Notes under the pieces: model-generated
What the model was told of the DNA's origin: nothing
Databases searched by the model: none
Seen by the model: the letters and a program-made list of their open reading frames with translations, nothing else
NCBI GenBank assembly: GCA_902765225.1
Contig: CACWYV010000004.1
Location: forward strand, 1 to 64,000
Length of the DNA: 64,000 nt
Source of the DNA: Candidatus Avelusimicrobium intestinale
Lineage (GTDB): Bacteria; Elusimicrobiota; Elusimicrobia; Elusimicrobiales; Elusimicrobiaceae
Direction: 5' to 3'
Program-made: the position numbers and the translations under genes
Part shown: positions 9,910 through 18,032 of the stretch, in pieces
How positions within the stretch are numbered: position 1 is the stretch's first letter
Layout: each line of letters starts with the position of its first letter

Positions 9910-11025
9910 ATGAAACTGACTTCAAAGTGGATTTTGTGGTTCGTGTTGGTGGCGCTGTGGACTTCTGTTTTCGGCGGAATTTTGTGCTTCAACTTGTTTC
10001 GGTCCGTGTTTGACAAGAAGTTGCAAAATGAAATGGTAGCCATGATTCGTTTCCGGGCGCCACAGTTAGTGCAGGCTTTGGCCGTTCAACCGAAAGGGGA
10101 AGCCACTTTCAATGAGGCCGATACCATGAAAGGACTGTCCCGCAACGATGAACGTATTAAGAGTTTAATTTACTTGAACTACGACGGTTCCATCCGTTGG
10201 CATGAAAACGGGAAATTTTTGCGGATGTCGTATGAAGAGTATAACAACGAAGTTGGATTTGAAACATCGGTTGTGGTAAAAGCCCAGCGGGAAAAACGGC
10301 CACAGGCCTTCTTGTTTGAAGACAACGACGGCACATATTACGATATGGCCATTCCGTTGATTGCCAAGAATGATGTGGTGGCCGGTATCGTAAAAGTAGT
10401 TGTTTCGCGCCAAGAAGCCGTTCGTTTTATTCATTCTTCCATGGTGCGTTATGCCTGTATTTCTTTGTTGATGATGCTCATTATCGGCGGTGTATTGTTA
10501 TGGTTTTTGCGCCACCGGGTCGTGGGCCCCTTGGTACTGCTTAAGGACAGCGTAGATGCCGTTTCTCTTAATAATCTGGAGCTTTCTTTTCCGCCCCGGC
10601 ATGATGAAGTGGGGGATGTGGGAGTAGCGGTGGAAGGGTTATTGGACCGTATCCGCGAAGATATCAAACGGTTGAATAATGCGGAAATTATGTCCTTGGA
10701 AAAAGAACAGCATTGGTGGAAAACTATTTTGGCCGTTACGGTGCCGAAAGGTTCGCGGGCCATTGTAGTGGATGAAAATAACAACATTCTCTATACGAAT
10801 TTTGAACTTAAAGTGCCGGGCAAACAACAAGTACACTTGTTGGATTTGTTTGACGGAAAACAGCAGGCCATTATCCAGGTTATTGGTGAAGCATTGGAAA
10901 ACCCGGAAAAGGTTTTGCGTAGCACGGTAGCATATAAAGATGTAAAATTTATGGTGAAGGTTGTGCAGTTGCCTGACGACGCCGGTAAGAACCGCATTGT
11001 GCTCGTGTTGGATCCGGAAAAATAA
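9910..11025 (+). CDS. Membrane sensor-like protein with HAMP domain and no output domain
   Basis: In this 371-residue protein the first helix is at 7-30 and a periplasmic region (about 31-175) contains sensor-like segments (RIKSLIYLNYDGSIRWHENG, DGTYYDMAIPLIAKNDVVAGIVKVVVS). The second helix is at about 180-200 (ISLLMMLIIGGVLLWFL), followed by HAMP (HRVVGPLVLLKDSVDAV... HDEVGDVGVAVEGLLDRI). The last 110 residues have a PAS-like beginning (KGSRAIVVDENNNILYTNFEL). No histidine-kinase, GGDEF or methyl-accepting domain follows. The layout is that of a sensor kinase without the kinase. It may pass signals to a partner such as the kinases at 12367-15361. An extended family role in Tad loci is not known to me. 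Confidence 0.72.
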   Translation: MKLTSKWILWFVLVALWTSVFGGILCFNLFRSVFDKKLQNEMVAMIRFRAPQLVQALAVQPKGEATFNEADTMKGLSRNDERIKSLIYLNYDGSIRWHENGKFLRMSYEEYNNEVGFETSVVVKAQREKRPQAFLFEDNDGTYYDMAIPLIAKNDVVAGIVKVVVSRQEAVRFIHSSMVRYACISLLMMLIIGGVLLWFLRHRVVGPLVLLKDSVDAVSLNNLELSFPPRHDEVGDVGVAVEGLLDRIREDIKRLNNAEIMSLEKEQHWWKTILAVTVPKGSRAIVVDENNNILYTNFELKVPGKQQVHLLDLFDGKQQAIIQVIGEALENPEKVLRSTVAYKDVKFMVKVVQLPDDAGKNRIVLVLDPEK

Positions 11026-11040
11026 ATTTAGGAGAGGGTT

Positions 11041-11319
11041 ATGAAAGTAGAAATTAAGAAAATACATCTGATGTCGTTGTTGTTTTCGGTTTTCCCGTTG
11101 GCCGTTTTTGTAGTGATGGTATGTGTGGGAGCCGTCGTAGAGATGTTTGATCCGGAAGTTGCTTCTACGTTTACATTCGGGTATGCGGTCCGCTGTGTGA
11201 TGAACGCTGTGATGGATACGGTGTTGTTTTTAGTATCCACGGTGTTTTTTGTAGGAGCGTACAATTTCCTGAACCGGTTGGGCATTCGGGGTGTGCAAAT
11301 AGATTTAGAGGACAAGTAA
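11041..11319 (+). CDS. Small two-helix membrane protein, DUF3566-like
   Basis: This 92-residue protein is preceded by AGGAGAGGGTT. It has two hydrophobic helices (residues about 11-33 and 55-76) and a C-terminal YNFLNRLGIRGVQIDLED. This arrangement (short basic start KVEIKKIHLMSL, two helices, then a YN...GGi.v.le ending) resembles the DUF3566 transmembrane family, whose function is not established. It lies in the pilus operon between the HAMP protein and the thioredoxin-fold protein. Confidence 0.6.
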   Translation: MKVEIKKIHLMSLLFSVFPLAVFVVMVCVGAVVEMFDPEVASTFTFGYAVRCVMNAVMDTVLFLVSTVFFVGAYNFLNRLGIRGVQIDLEDK

Positions 11320-11331
11320 GGAGATAGATTT

Positions 11332-12279
11332 ATGAAAAAAATGTTGGTTGGGTTGTTTGCTGTTGCATGTATGGGAACGGCGTTTGCTGCGCCTGCCCAG
11401 AAAGCCGTTGCGGCGAAAACCAAGGCTCCCACGGGAAAAGTGGACATTGTGATTGTAGAATCCGAAGAATACGATGCCGGAAAAGAGGATAAGATGCTGA
11501 CGGAGGGGTTGTCGCGCTTTTTAGAAGCAAAACCGGTGGTAACACACGTTGCATTCTCTCAAGTAGGTAAAGATGCTAAGTTGTCCGGTTTAGATTATTC
11601 TTTTTTACCGCTTTATTTAGTTAAAAAGACGCCGGCTATCCGTGCAAAATTTGTTGAGCCGTTGCAGCAGGGCTATGTGCAAGAAACGGACGATTTTGTG
11701 GTTTTGGCACGCCAAACCCGCCAAGGTGTGTATCAAGATAAGGTCTCCCAAAAAGGGGTGATGGAAGTATTTGTGATGTCCCAATGCCCTTATGGGGTTC
11801 GGGCGGAAGATTTAATTATCCAAGCCAAGAAAAACGGCCAATTTCCCAAAGACAAAACGGTTAAAATTCGCTATATCGTCAACTACGATCCGGCCCGCGG
11901 ATTTTCCAGTTTACACGGTTCCGGCGAGTGGGAAGAAAATGTTCGCCAATTGTTAATTGCTAAATATTATCCTAAACAATTTTGGAAATACTTGGAAATC
12001 CGCAACAAAGATTATCGTTCCAGCCGCTGGGATAAAGCGATGGAAGACGCCGGTATCAATGTCAGCAAAATTATGAAAAAATTTGATACGGAAGGATTGG
12101 AACTTTTGAAACAAGAGGCCAATTATGCCAAGGAATACGGCATCAGTGCTTCGCCCTCCTTGTTGTGGGAAGGTAAAGTGAAAATGGGGCTGGACAAAGC
12201 TGCCGAAGTGGAAGGTTTTGGTTTCTTTATCCCCCGTAATCCATCTGGGGCGGCTCCCGCAGTGGCAGGCAGTTGCTAA
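11332..12279 (+). CDS. Periplasmic thioredoxin-fold (DsbA/GILT-like) protein with a single active-site cysteine
   Basis: This 315-residue protein has a signal peptide (MKKMLVGLFAVACMGTAFAA). An N-terminal domain of about 110 residues is followed by a thioredoxin-fold domain that starts MEVFVMSQCPYGVRAEDLI, with the reactive Cys at 152. The rest of the family pattern is present: SLHGSGEWEENVRQLLIAKYYPKQFW, and GISASPSLLWEGKV with the cis-Pro loop. The usual CxxC is CPYG here, so the domain is monothiol. The protein ends in Gly-Ser-Cys, a possible second thiol. It could act on cysteines of pilus parts, but this is inference. It is the last gene before a strong terminator. Confidence 0.75.
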   Translation: MKKMLVGLFAVACMGTAFAAPAQKAVAAKTKAPTGKVDIVIVESEEYDAGKEDKMLTEGLSRFLEAKPVVTHVAFSQVGKDAKLSGLDYSFLPLYLVKKTPAIRAKFVEPLQQGYVQETDDFVVLARQTRQGVYQDKVSQKGVMEVFVMSQCPYGVRAEDLIIQAKKNGQFPKDKTVKIRYIVNYDPARGFSSLHGSGEWEENVRQLLIAKYYPKQFWKYLEIRNKDYRSSRWDKAMEDAGINVSKIMKKFDTEGLELLKQEANYAKEYGISASPSLLWEGKVKMGLDKAAEVEGFGFFIPRNPSGAAPAVAGSC

Positions 12280-12303
12280 TGTCGTTTTAAGTAATACGGA
12301 AGG

Positions 12304-12334
12304 CGGGGGCTAGGAATATCCAAGCCCCCGTTTT
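12304..12334 (+). terminator. Intrinsic terminator ending the first pilus operon
   Basis: An 8-bp stem CGGGGGCT/AGCCCCCG with an 11-nt loop is followed by TTTT. It lies 25 nt after the thioredoxin-fold gene and separates the pilus operon from the signalling genes. Confidence 0.8.
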
Positions 12335-12366
12335 CCCGAAGTAGGTCGGTCGTACGTGATGAAATC

Positions 12367-14274
12367 ATGACAAAGAAAAAGTATCTTCGCGGGTTATTTT
12401 TTAATGCGGTTCTGGCCTTGAGTTTAATTTCGCTAGTATTGTTCTTGGTACTGGGACGGTTCTGGACGCAACAGAATAGCCGCATTTTACAACATGAAAT
12501 TTTACAAAAGCAGCAAATGGTGGCCGCCCGGTTGGCTTCCGTTGTGCAGTTGTACGTCAATCACATTGCCGAACATATCACGGTCTTTACCGATTTACAT
12601 ACCGATTTTGGCGGCCACGCATTTTTAAACCAGCAAGATTTGAATTATTTGCGCCAGAAAAGTCCGGCAATTTCTTACTTGGTATTGCTCAATCCAGCGG
12701 GCCAGACGCTTTTTTCTGTCGGGAAACCGACTGCAACGGGCCGAGTTGAGAAGTTGTTGCCTAACTTAAAAAACAGTTGCTTGGAACACCGGTTGAGCTA
12801 TACCGGGCAGCCGTACGTAGCCGCATCGGGAGACTGGTTTCTCCCCTTGGCCTTTCCCGTGTATCGCTACCAACGGGATACAAAGCCATCGGGGATACTA
12901 TTTGCTGAGGTGGATTTATCGGGGTTAAGGAAAATGTTGGCGCAGACGTATCCGTTGGATATGGAAGCGTTTTTGGTTAATGCCAAGCAGGAAGTTATTT
13001 TTTATAACGGTGCTCCGGAAGGGTTTGTTTCCCCGAAACAAAAAAAACTCTCTGAACAAGTTAAAACCTGGCAGGAACAATTGGCTGGCCGGGCGGCTGC
13101 GGAGGTCGTACTTTCCGACGGAGATAAATGGTTGGTATCCGTAGCCAGTGTGATATTGCCCGGATGGAAGGTGTATGTAGCCCAACCGGTTTCTCCATTT
13201 ATATCGGCTGATATGCGCCGATCGTACGGAGACATCATCAGTATTGTTTTATTGATGTTGCTATTTGTGGTGGGGGTGAGTTACTGGGTCATTGTTCCGA
13301 TTACCCGCCCGCTGGAGCGCTTGCGGACGGTAGCCTTGCGGTTGCGGGAAGGGGATTATATCATCCGGCCGGGGGATGTGGATATTCCTCCCAATGAAAT
13401 AGGTGAATTGGCTGAGGTGCTGATGGAAACTTCTGTCAGTTTACATCAGCGGCAGGAAGATTTGTTATCTGCGCAACATGAATTAGCCAAGGCCAATAAA
13501 ATGTTAGAAAAACGTGTGGAAGAGCGCTCGCGCGAGTTATCGGCCGCTACCAACGAGTTAGTCAAGGCAGAACGTTTGGCGGCCATCGGTCAAATGGCAT
13601 CCATTATCAGTCACGAGATTCGCAATCCGTTAGCGGTTATTAGCAACGCTGCCCGGCTGATTAAACTGCTCATTAAGACTCCGGATTTAAAAATTACCAA
13701 ACAATTGGGAATTATTGAAGCGGAAATCAAACAAGCCAACGGAATTATCAGCGAGGTGCTCGGATATGCCCGTTCGCGGGATTTGATTTTAAATGTGGTA
13801 GAAGTCAGCAGTTACGTGCGGGATATTATTGTATCGTATCCGTTGCCGGCCGGAATTCAACTGAAGGAGCAGTTGAGTACGTTTACGGCACACATTAAAA
13901 TTGATACGGAAGAGATGAAACAGGCCATTCAGAATTTAATTACTAATGCGGTGGAAGCAATGCAGGGGCAAGGCACCTTGACCATAGGCACGCAAGCAGG
14001 CCGTTCGGCTGTGTGTATTTACGTGGCGGATACGGGCCCCGGTATTGAAGAGGAGTTTCGCCGTAAAATTTTCACCCCTTTCTTTACCACCAAGGCCCGT
14101 GGAACCGGATTGGGGCTCGCGGTGGTGGGCAAAGCCGTCAGCCGCCACCAGGGTAAGTTGTTTATTTCCAGCCGGCCGGGGAAAGGAACTTGCTTCCAGA
14201 TTTATCTAAAAATTTACAGAAAACCAGGAGATACCCGTTATGGAACAACCCGTGAAGATTTTGGTCGTGGATGA
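12367..14274 (+). CDS. Membrane sensor histidine kinase (periplasmic sensor-HAMP-HisKA-HATPase)
   Basis: This 635-residue protein has a first helix at about 12-33 and a periplasmic Cache-like sensor at about 40-280 (SPAISYLVLLNPAGQTLFSVG). The second helix (ISIVLLMLLFVVGVSYWVIV) is followed by HAMP (about 310-365) and a coiled coil (AKANKMLEKRVEERSRELSA). HisKA has the phospho-acceptor His416 (IISHEIRNPLAVI); HATPase has N box NLITNAVEAM, DTGPGIEEE, FFTTKARGTGLGLAVV. It probably autophosphorylates and passes phosphate to one or both receivers encoded just downstream. Its 3' end overlaps the next start by 35 nt. A three-codon ORF (ATGAAATCATGA, 12358) overlaps the start. Confidence 0.93.
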   Translation: MTKKKYLRGLFFNAVLALSLISLVLFLVLGRFWTQQNSRILQHEILQKQQMVAARLASVVQLYVNHIAEHITVFTDLHTDFGGHAFLNQQDLNYLRQKSPAISYLVLLNPAGQTLFSVGKPTATGRVEKLLPNLKNSCLEHRLSYTGQPYVAASGDWFLPLAFPVYRYQRDTKPSGILFAEVDLSGLRKMLAQTYPLDMEAFLVNAKQEVIFYNGAPEGFVSPKQKKLSEQVKTWQEQLAGRAAAEVVLSDGDKWLVSVASVILPGWKVYVAQPVSPFISADMRRSYGDIISIVLLMLLFVVGVSYWVIVPITRPLERLRTVALRLREGDYIIRPGDVDIPPNEIGELAEVLMETSVSLHQRQEDLLSAQHELAKANKMLEKRVEERSRELSAATNELVKAERLAAIGQMASIISHEIRNPLAVISNAARLIKLLIKTPDLKITKQLGIIEAEIKQANGIISEVLGYARSRDLILNVVEVSSYVRDIIVSYPLPAGIQLKEQLSTFTAHIKIDTEEMKQAIQNLITNAVEAMQGQGTLTIGTQAGRSAVCIYVADTGPGIEEEFRRKIFTPFFTTKARGTGLGLAVVGKAVSRHQGKLFISSRPGKGTCFQIYLKIYRKPGDTRYGTTREDFGRG

Positions 14275-15361
14275 TGATAATAACCTGCGTGAAACGCTGG
14301 TAGATTTGTTGGAGTTGGAAGGACACAAAGTCTATCAGGCCGGCACGGCTGCAGAATGTTTGGAGATTTGCTCCAGCGAGTTTTTTAACATCATTCTCAT
14401 GGACTATAACTTGCCGGACGAAAACGGTGTGGAGTTAATCCGCAAAATCCGTTCGTTTAACAAGGATTCCCAAATTATCATGATTACTGCCTATGCTTCG
14501 CTTAATGCCATTATGGAAGCCATGCAGGAGTCGGTGTACGATTTTCTCATCAAGCCGGTAGATTTTGACTATTTAAAACGTACCATTAACCGGGCTTTGG
14601 AAAAATATTTCTTGGAAGAGAGTAACCGCAAGTTACTGGCGCAGTTGAAAACCCGCAACGCGGATTTGGACCGGCTTAACAACATGAAATCCAAATTCTT
14701 TTCCATTGTTTCGCACGATTTGTCTAATTCGCTGATGACGTTAAAAATGAGTTTTGATATGCTTCGCAAAAAACTCACCCCGGACGAAGACCAACAGAAA
14801 AAAATGATGTTTATGGATGAGTCTATCAGCCAAATTGAACATTTGATCCGGGATCTGGTGGACTGGGCGGCTATTGAAAAGGGAAAACTGCGCATTGAGA
14901 AAACCCGCTTTGAACTCACGGAAAGTTTAAAGAAAACGGCTGAAATTTTTAAAGCCAAGGCGCTCAAGCGTCAAATTCGGGTTTCGTTTGAAAGTAGCGG
15001 CACAGTGTATGTTTTTGCCGACGAGAAACGTATCCGCCAGGTGATTTCTAACCTGTTGGAAAATGCCGTCCGGCACACGCCGGATGGGGGTACCATTGAA
15101 ATTGTAGTTGGCAAAATAGATGAAAAAAATGCTAAAGTGTCGGTAGCGGACTCTGGGGACGGTATTGATCCGGCCACGGCACCGCATTTGTTTACCAGCT
15201 TTATTCAGGTAGGCGCCAAGGAGCGTGTGGGCCGCTTGGGGCTGGGGTTATCAATTGCCAAAGATATTGTGGTAAATCACGGCGGGCGTATTTGGGCGCA
15301 AAGCGAAGGTCTGGGCAAAGGGGCCACCTTTGAATTTACCTTACCGGTAGCCGGTGCGTAG
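14240..15361 (+). CDS. Receiver-histidine kinase hybrid (REC-HisKA-HATPase), soluble
   Basis: This 373-residue protein has no membrane segment. The N-terminal receiver (1-125) has the acidic pair in VVDDD, phospho-acceptor Asp55 (LMDYNLPDENG), the Thr of MITAYAS and Lys of IKPVDFD. A coiled-coil linker leads to HisKA with His159 (SIVSHDLSNSL) and an HATPase (NLLENAVRHTPDGG, DSGDGIDPATAPHLF, GRLGLGLSIA). A receiver ahead of a kinase suggests a relay step: it could accept phosphate from the upstream membrane kinase and control its own kinase towards the NarL-type regulator downstream. The start has an AGGAGA site (14227-14232) inside the previous gene. Confidence 0.92.
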   Translation: MEQPVKILVVDDDNNLRETLVDLLELEGHKVYQAGTAAECLEICSSEFFNIILMDYNLPDENGVELIRKIRSFNKDSQIIMITAYASLNAIMEAMQESVYDFLIKPVDFDYLKRTINRALEKYFLEESNRKLLAQLKTRNADLDRLNNMKSKFFSIVSHDLSNSLMTLKMSFDMLRKKLTPDEDQQKKMMFMDESISQIEHLIRDLVDWAAIEKGKLRIEKTRFELTESLKKTAEIFKAKALKRQIRVSFESSGTVYVFADEKRIRQVISNLLENAVRHTPDGGTIEIVVGKIDEKNAKVSVADSGDGIDPATAPHLFTSFIQVGAKERVGRLGLGLSIAKDIVVNHGGRIWAQSEGLGKGATFEFTLPVAGA

Positions 15362-15386
15362 GAGAGCCAAACCAAGGGAGATACAC

Positions 15387-16076
15387 ATGACCAAGAAAAA
15401 AATAACAGTACTGATTGCAGACGACCAGACGTTATTTCGCGAAGGGATAAAGGACGTGTTGTCCGGCGAGAAGTGGATGGAAGTAGTGGGAGAGGCGGCG
15501 GATGGGATAGAAGCCGTTGCCAAAGCCAAAAAATTGAAACCTCATGTGGTGCTGATGGACATCCGTCTTCCTAAATTGGACGGGATTAGTGCTACGCGTC
15601 AAATCCGTCAGGCGTGCCCGGATGTAAACGTGCTGATGTTGTCCAGCTTTGAAGATGAAGCTCACGTGTTGGATGCCATTCAGGCCGGGGCAAACGGATA
15701 TCTGTCCAAAATGTTACCGGCGGAAGAATTGGTCAAATCCATCAAAACATTTACCAGCGAAGGACTGATGATTCCCCAACAGCTTATGGGTAAGTTGTTG
15801 CACGGTCTGCGTAAAATGGGGGACGGGGCAGCTCCTTCCCAAACGGTTTTGACGAAAACGGAAATTAAAGTATTGGATTTTTTGGGTAAAGGTTTAAGCA
15901 ACAAAGAATTGGCCAAAGAACTCAATTGCAGTATTAAAACGATTAAAAACCACCTCAACAGTGCGTTTCACAAGTTAGGGGTCAGCAGCCGCACCGAAGC
16001 GGTGGTCAAAGCCATTGAAAAAGGGCTTATTTCGTCCGAAGGAATGATATTGCCGGACGAAGAGGACGGAGAATAA
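15387..16076 (+). CDS. NarL/FixJ-family response regulator
   Basis: This 229-residue protein has a receiver (1-120) with Asp58 (VLMDIRLPKLDG), LSSF and LSKMLP positions as expected, then a LuxR-type helix-turn-helix (about 158-215: LTKTEIKVLDFLGKGLSNKE, CSIKTIKNHLNSAFHKLGV). The start at 15387 is preceded by AAGGGAG and was preferred to the longer frame from 15354, which overlaps the preceding gene. Being immediately upstream of the second pilin set, it is the natural candidate for a transcriptional regulator of pilus genes. No binding site could be identified. Confidence 0.93.
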   Translation: MTKKKITVLIADDQTLFREGIKDVLSGEKWMEVVGEAADGIEAVAKAKKLKPHVVLMDIRLPKLDGISATRQIRQACPDVNVLMLSSFEDEAHVLDAIQAGANGYLSKMLPAEELVKSIKTFTSEGLMIPQQLMGKLLHGLRKMGDGAAPSQTVLTKTEIKVLDFLGKGLSNKELAKELNCSIKTIKNHLNSAFHKLGVSSRTEAVVKAIEKGLISSEGMILPDEEDGE

Positions 16077-16087
16077 ATTTGTTGGGA

Positions 16088-16258
16088 ATGAAACGGTTGT
16101 TTACGCGCATACGCGCCCGCAAGCACGGGCAGGCCACGGTGGAATATATCCTCATGCTATCCACTATCGTGGTAGTGATTTCCGCGTTTATGACGGCGTT
16201 TCACACCCATATTGTACGGTGGTTGTTTATTTTTATCGGGCAGTTGTTAACCAGTTAA
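16088..16258 (+). CDS. Flp-type pilin-like protein, 56 residues
   Basis: This short frame lies between the regulator and the TadG-like gene. It begins MKRLFTRIRARKHG, then QATVEYILMLSTIVVVISAF, the same Gly|Gln ... Glu+5-Tyr+6 motif and hydrophobic helix as the pilins at 1130 and 1338. It ends LFIFIGQLLTS. The stop overlaps the next start (TAATG). An upstream TTG (16079 or 16082) is a possible alternative start, and the ribosome-binding site is weak (TTGGGA). The motif and tight coupling to TadG/TadE-like genes support a real pilin or pseudopilin gene. Confidence 0.8.
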   Translation: MKRLFTRIRARKHGQATVEYILMLSTIVVVISAFMTAFHTHIVRWLFIFIGQLLTS

Positions 16259-17406
16259 TGAAAAAGGGTACAGGTATCTTTTCACTCGTCAATAATTGCC
16301 GGGCGCAAATTTTGCTCCCGGCGGTCTTGTTGGCTCCAATTTTTATTCTGGTAATTTATCTTCTCTTTGAAACGGCCAAAGTGTCTATGACTAAGGTCCG
16401 CCAACAGTTTGCGTTGGACAACGCGGCCTACTCCCAAATATCGGCTGCCAGTACCTATTTAAACGCGCTAGCTATGATTAACGGGCCGCTTCCGTACCGT
16501 GTTTTGCTATCCCAAGGGCAGCAAATGGACCCGTTGCAGGCCAAAGAGGGAAGTAAAGTAGGGACGAAGGCCATTTCTGTGTTTGAATTGTTTTACCAAG
16601 GGGGCGGGGTACCGGCCATCGGGCCGGATCACGAAACGGGCATCAACAATCCTCCGTCTCCGGACGCTACCGATTGGAAAATCCAATATTATGCAGGGGA
16701 TAATTTGGACGAGGAGGCCCGGGTGCGTGCCCAATGGGAAAAAGAAGACCCCGGTTCCCCGCCGGATCCCAACAAGCATTTCCCGATTATGAGCAAGAAA
16801 TTAGTAGAAAATTATTTTTTCTGGGCCAGCGGTGGTGAGGATGCCCCCTTTCTGCCGGCAGTCAAAGATTATTTGGAAACGTATGCCCGATTGGGGTCCA
16901 TTTATAAATCACAAGACTATGCCTATAAAGAAGTAAGTAAAGATGCTATCATGTTCCGCGAAGCGTATTATTTAAACGTAAATGATTGCAAACGTTCCGA
17001 CTGCGCCCGGCAAAGTGCATCCCAAATCCGACAAGTGTTAGACTTGCCGACCAAGCCGTTTGATTTGGCTAAAATCATGCTTTATGTCTCTAACTCCGGT
17101 AAGCCGGGTACCTATCACTCCGGCTCGCGTAACATTCCGTTTGACGTGCAGGATGTATTAAGTGGGGATAGATTGTTTCAGTTTGCGTATTTGACGCAGT
17201 CTGCGCGTGGTAAATTAAAAAGTTTGAGCCATGGGGTATTACTCAAACAACCCTTTAAACTGCCGCTTAACCGGTTTAATATCAATTTGGAGCAGAAGTA
17301 TAAGCCGTACGTACGTAACCGGGTGGTGATGACGTGCCCGCGGGGAGGGAACAATTGCGTGTGGCCCAACCCGCTGCCTAAATATACCATCACGTTGGAG
17401 CCGTAA
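16258..17406 (+). CDS. TadG-like pilus-associated protein
   Basis: This 382-residue protein starts at the TAATG overlap. A short N-terminus with CRAQILLPAVLLAPIFILVI and a hydrophobic helix (about 16-38) is followed by a large exported domain (about 340 residues) with no recognised fold. This layout, and position before a TadE gene, match TadG-type minor components. The prepilin-like motif is degenerate: AQ is present, but Pro replaces the usual Glu at +5, so processing by prepilin peptidase is uncertain. Cys residues at NDCKRSDCARQ and CPRGGNNC suggest disulfides, which may relate to the thioredoxin-fold protein in the first operon. Confidence 0.7.
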   Translation: MKKGTGIFSLVNNCRAQILLPAVLLAPIFILVIYLLFETAKVSMTKVRQQFALDNAAYSQISAASTYLNALAMINGPLPYRVLLSQGQQMDPLQAKEGSKVGTKAISVFELFYQGGGVPAIGPDHETGINNPPSPDATDWKIQYYAGDNLDEEARVRAQWEKEDPGSPPDPNKHFPIMSKKLVENYFFWASGGEDAPFLPAVKDYLETYARLGSIYKSQDYAYKEVSKDAIMFREAYYLNVNDCKRSDCARQSASQIRQVLDLPTKPFDLAKIMLYVSNSGKPGTYHSGSRNIPFDVQDVLSGDRLFQFAYLTQSARGKLKSLSHGVLLKQPFKLPLNRFNINLEQKYKPYVRNRVVMTCPRGGNNCVWPNPLPKYTITLEP

Positions 17407-17952
17407 ATGAACTGGATACAAAAAAATCTTTTTTCCCGCCGCGGACAGGCTACTACCGAAGTAGTACTGCTGTTTCCATTTTTCATTATTTTTATCTTGT
17501 TTGTCGTCAAGATTTTCGGATTGTTGGTGTTGAGCCAGAAGATGGAAGTGGCGGGATTTTATGCGGCGCGGCGTTTTCAGTTGCAATCGCACGAAACGCC
17601 GTATTACCAGCGTACGTGGGACAAACGGTTTTTGGAAAAGGATATTCAAGAAAAGGTGGAAGCCTATTTAGGGTTTAATAATCCGGATATGCGGAAATTT
17701 TTGAGTTTAAATGACTTAAAAATGAATATTGAACGTTCCGGTACGTGGATTCACTTGACGTTGACGGCCCGCACCAACCCGCCGCGTATCCGTTTTTTAT
17801 GCAATTACAATAAAGACCAAATTTGTGAACATGATGCCCTGTGTTTGAAAGGATACGCCTTTTTATGTGATACCGGGGGCGAAATTACCATTAACAAATA
17901 CATCGGCCATAACGAACGTCCGAACCCGTACGCCTTGCCGATGGATAAATAG
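17407..17952 (+). CDS. TadE-like pseudopilin, second copy
   Basis: This 181-residue protein begins MNWIQKNLFSRRGQATTEVV with Gln after Gly and Glu at +5, then one membrane helix (LFPFFIIFILFVVKIFGLLVL) and a periplasmic domain. AGFYAARRFQL after the helix is the typical TadE segment. The C-terminal half has four Cys (FLCNY, ICEHDALC, FLCDT), unlike the TadE at 1572. It starts directly after the preceding stop and ends 18 nt before a terminator, closing the second pilin operon. Confidence 0.82.
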   Translation: MNWIQKNLFSRRGQATTEVVLLFPFFIIFILFVVKIFGLLVLSQKMEVAGFYAARRFQLQSHETPYYQRTWDKRFLEKDIQEKVEAYLGFNNPDMRKFLSLNDLKMNIERSGTWIHLTLTARTNPPRIRFLCNYNKDQICEHDALCLKGYAFLCDTGGEITINKYIGHNERPNPYALPMDK

Positions 17953-17970
17953 AAGCAAGTTTGTTTAGTA

Positions 17971-18004
17971 AAAAATCACTCCCCGGGAACGGGGAGTGAT
18001 TTTT
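17971..18004. terminator. Bidirectional intrinsic terminator between the pilus and pyrG operons
   Basis: A near-perfect stem of about 14 bp (AAAATCACTCCCCG / CGGGGAGTGATTTT) with a short GA-containing loop is flanked by an A-run and a T-run. It can terminate the plus-strand pilin operon and the convergent minus-strand pyrG operon. Confidence 0.9.
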
Positions 18005-18032
18005 ATGGGGAAGGAAGAGTAATCAGTTGGGT

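Noticed and set aside
12358-12369. Three-codon ORF ATGAAATCATGA overlapping the sensor kinase start as an attenuating uORF
   Set aside because: Too short to judge and no hairpin around it; likely chance overlap of two ATGs.
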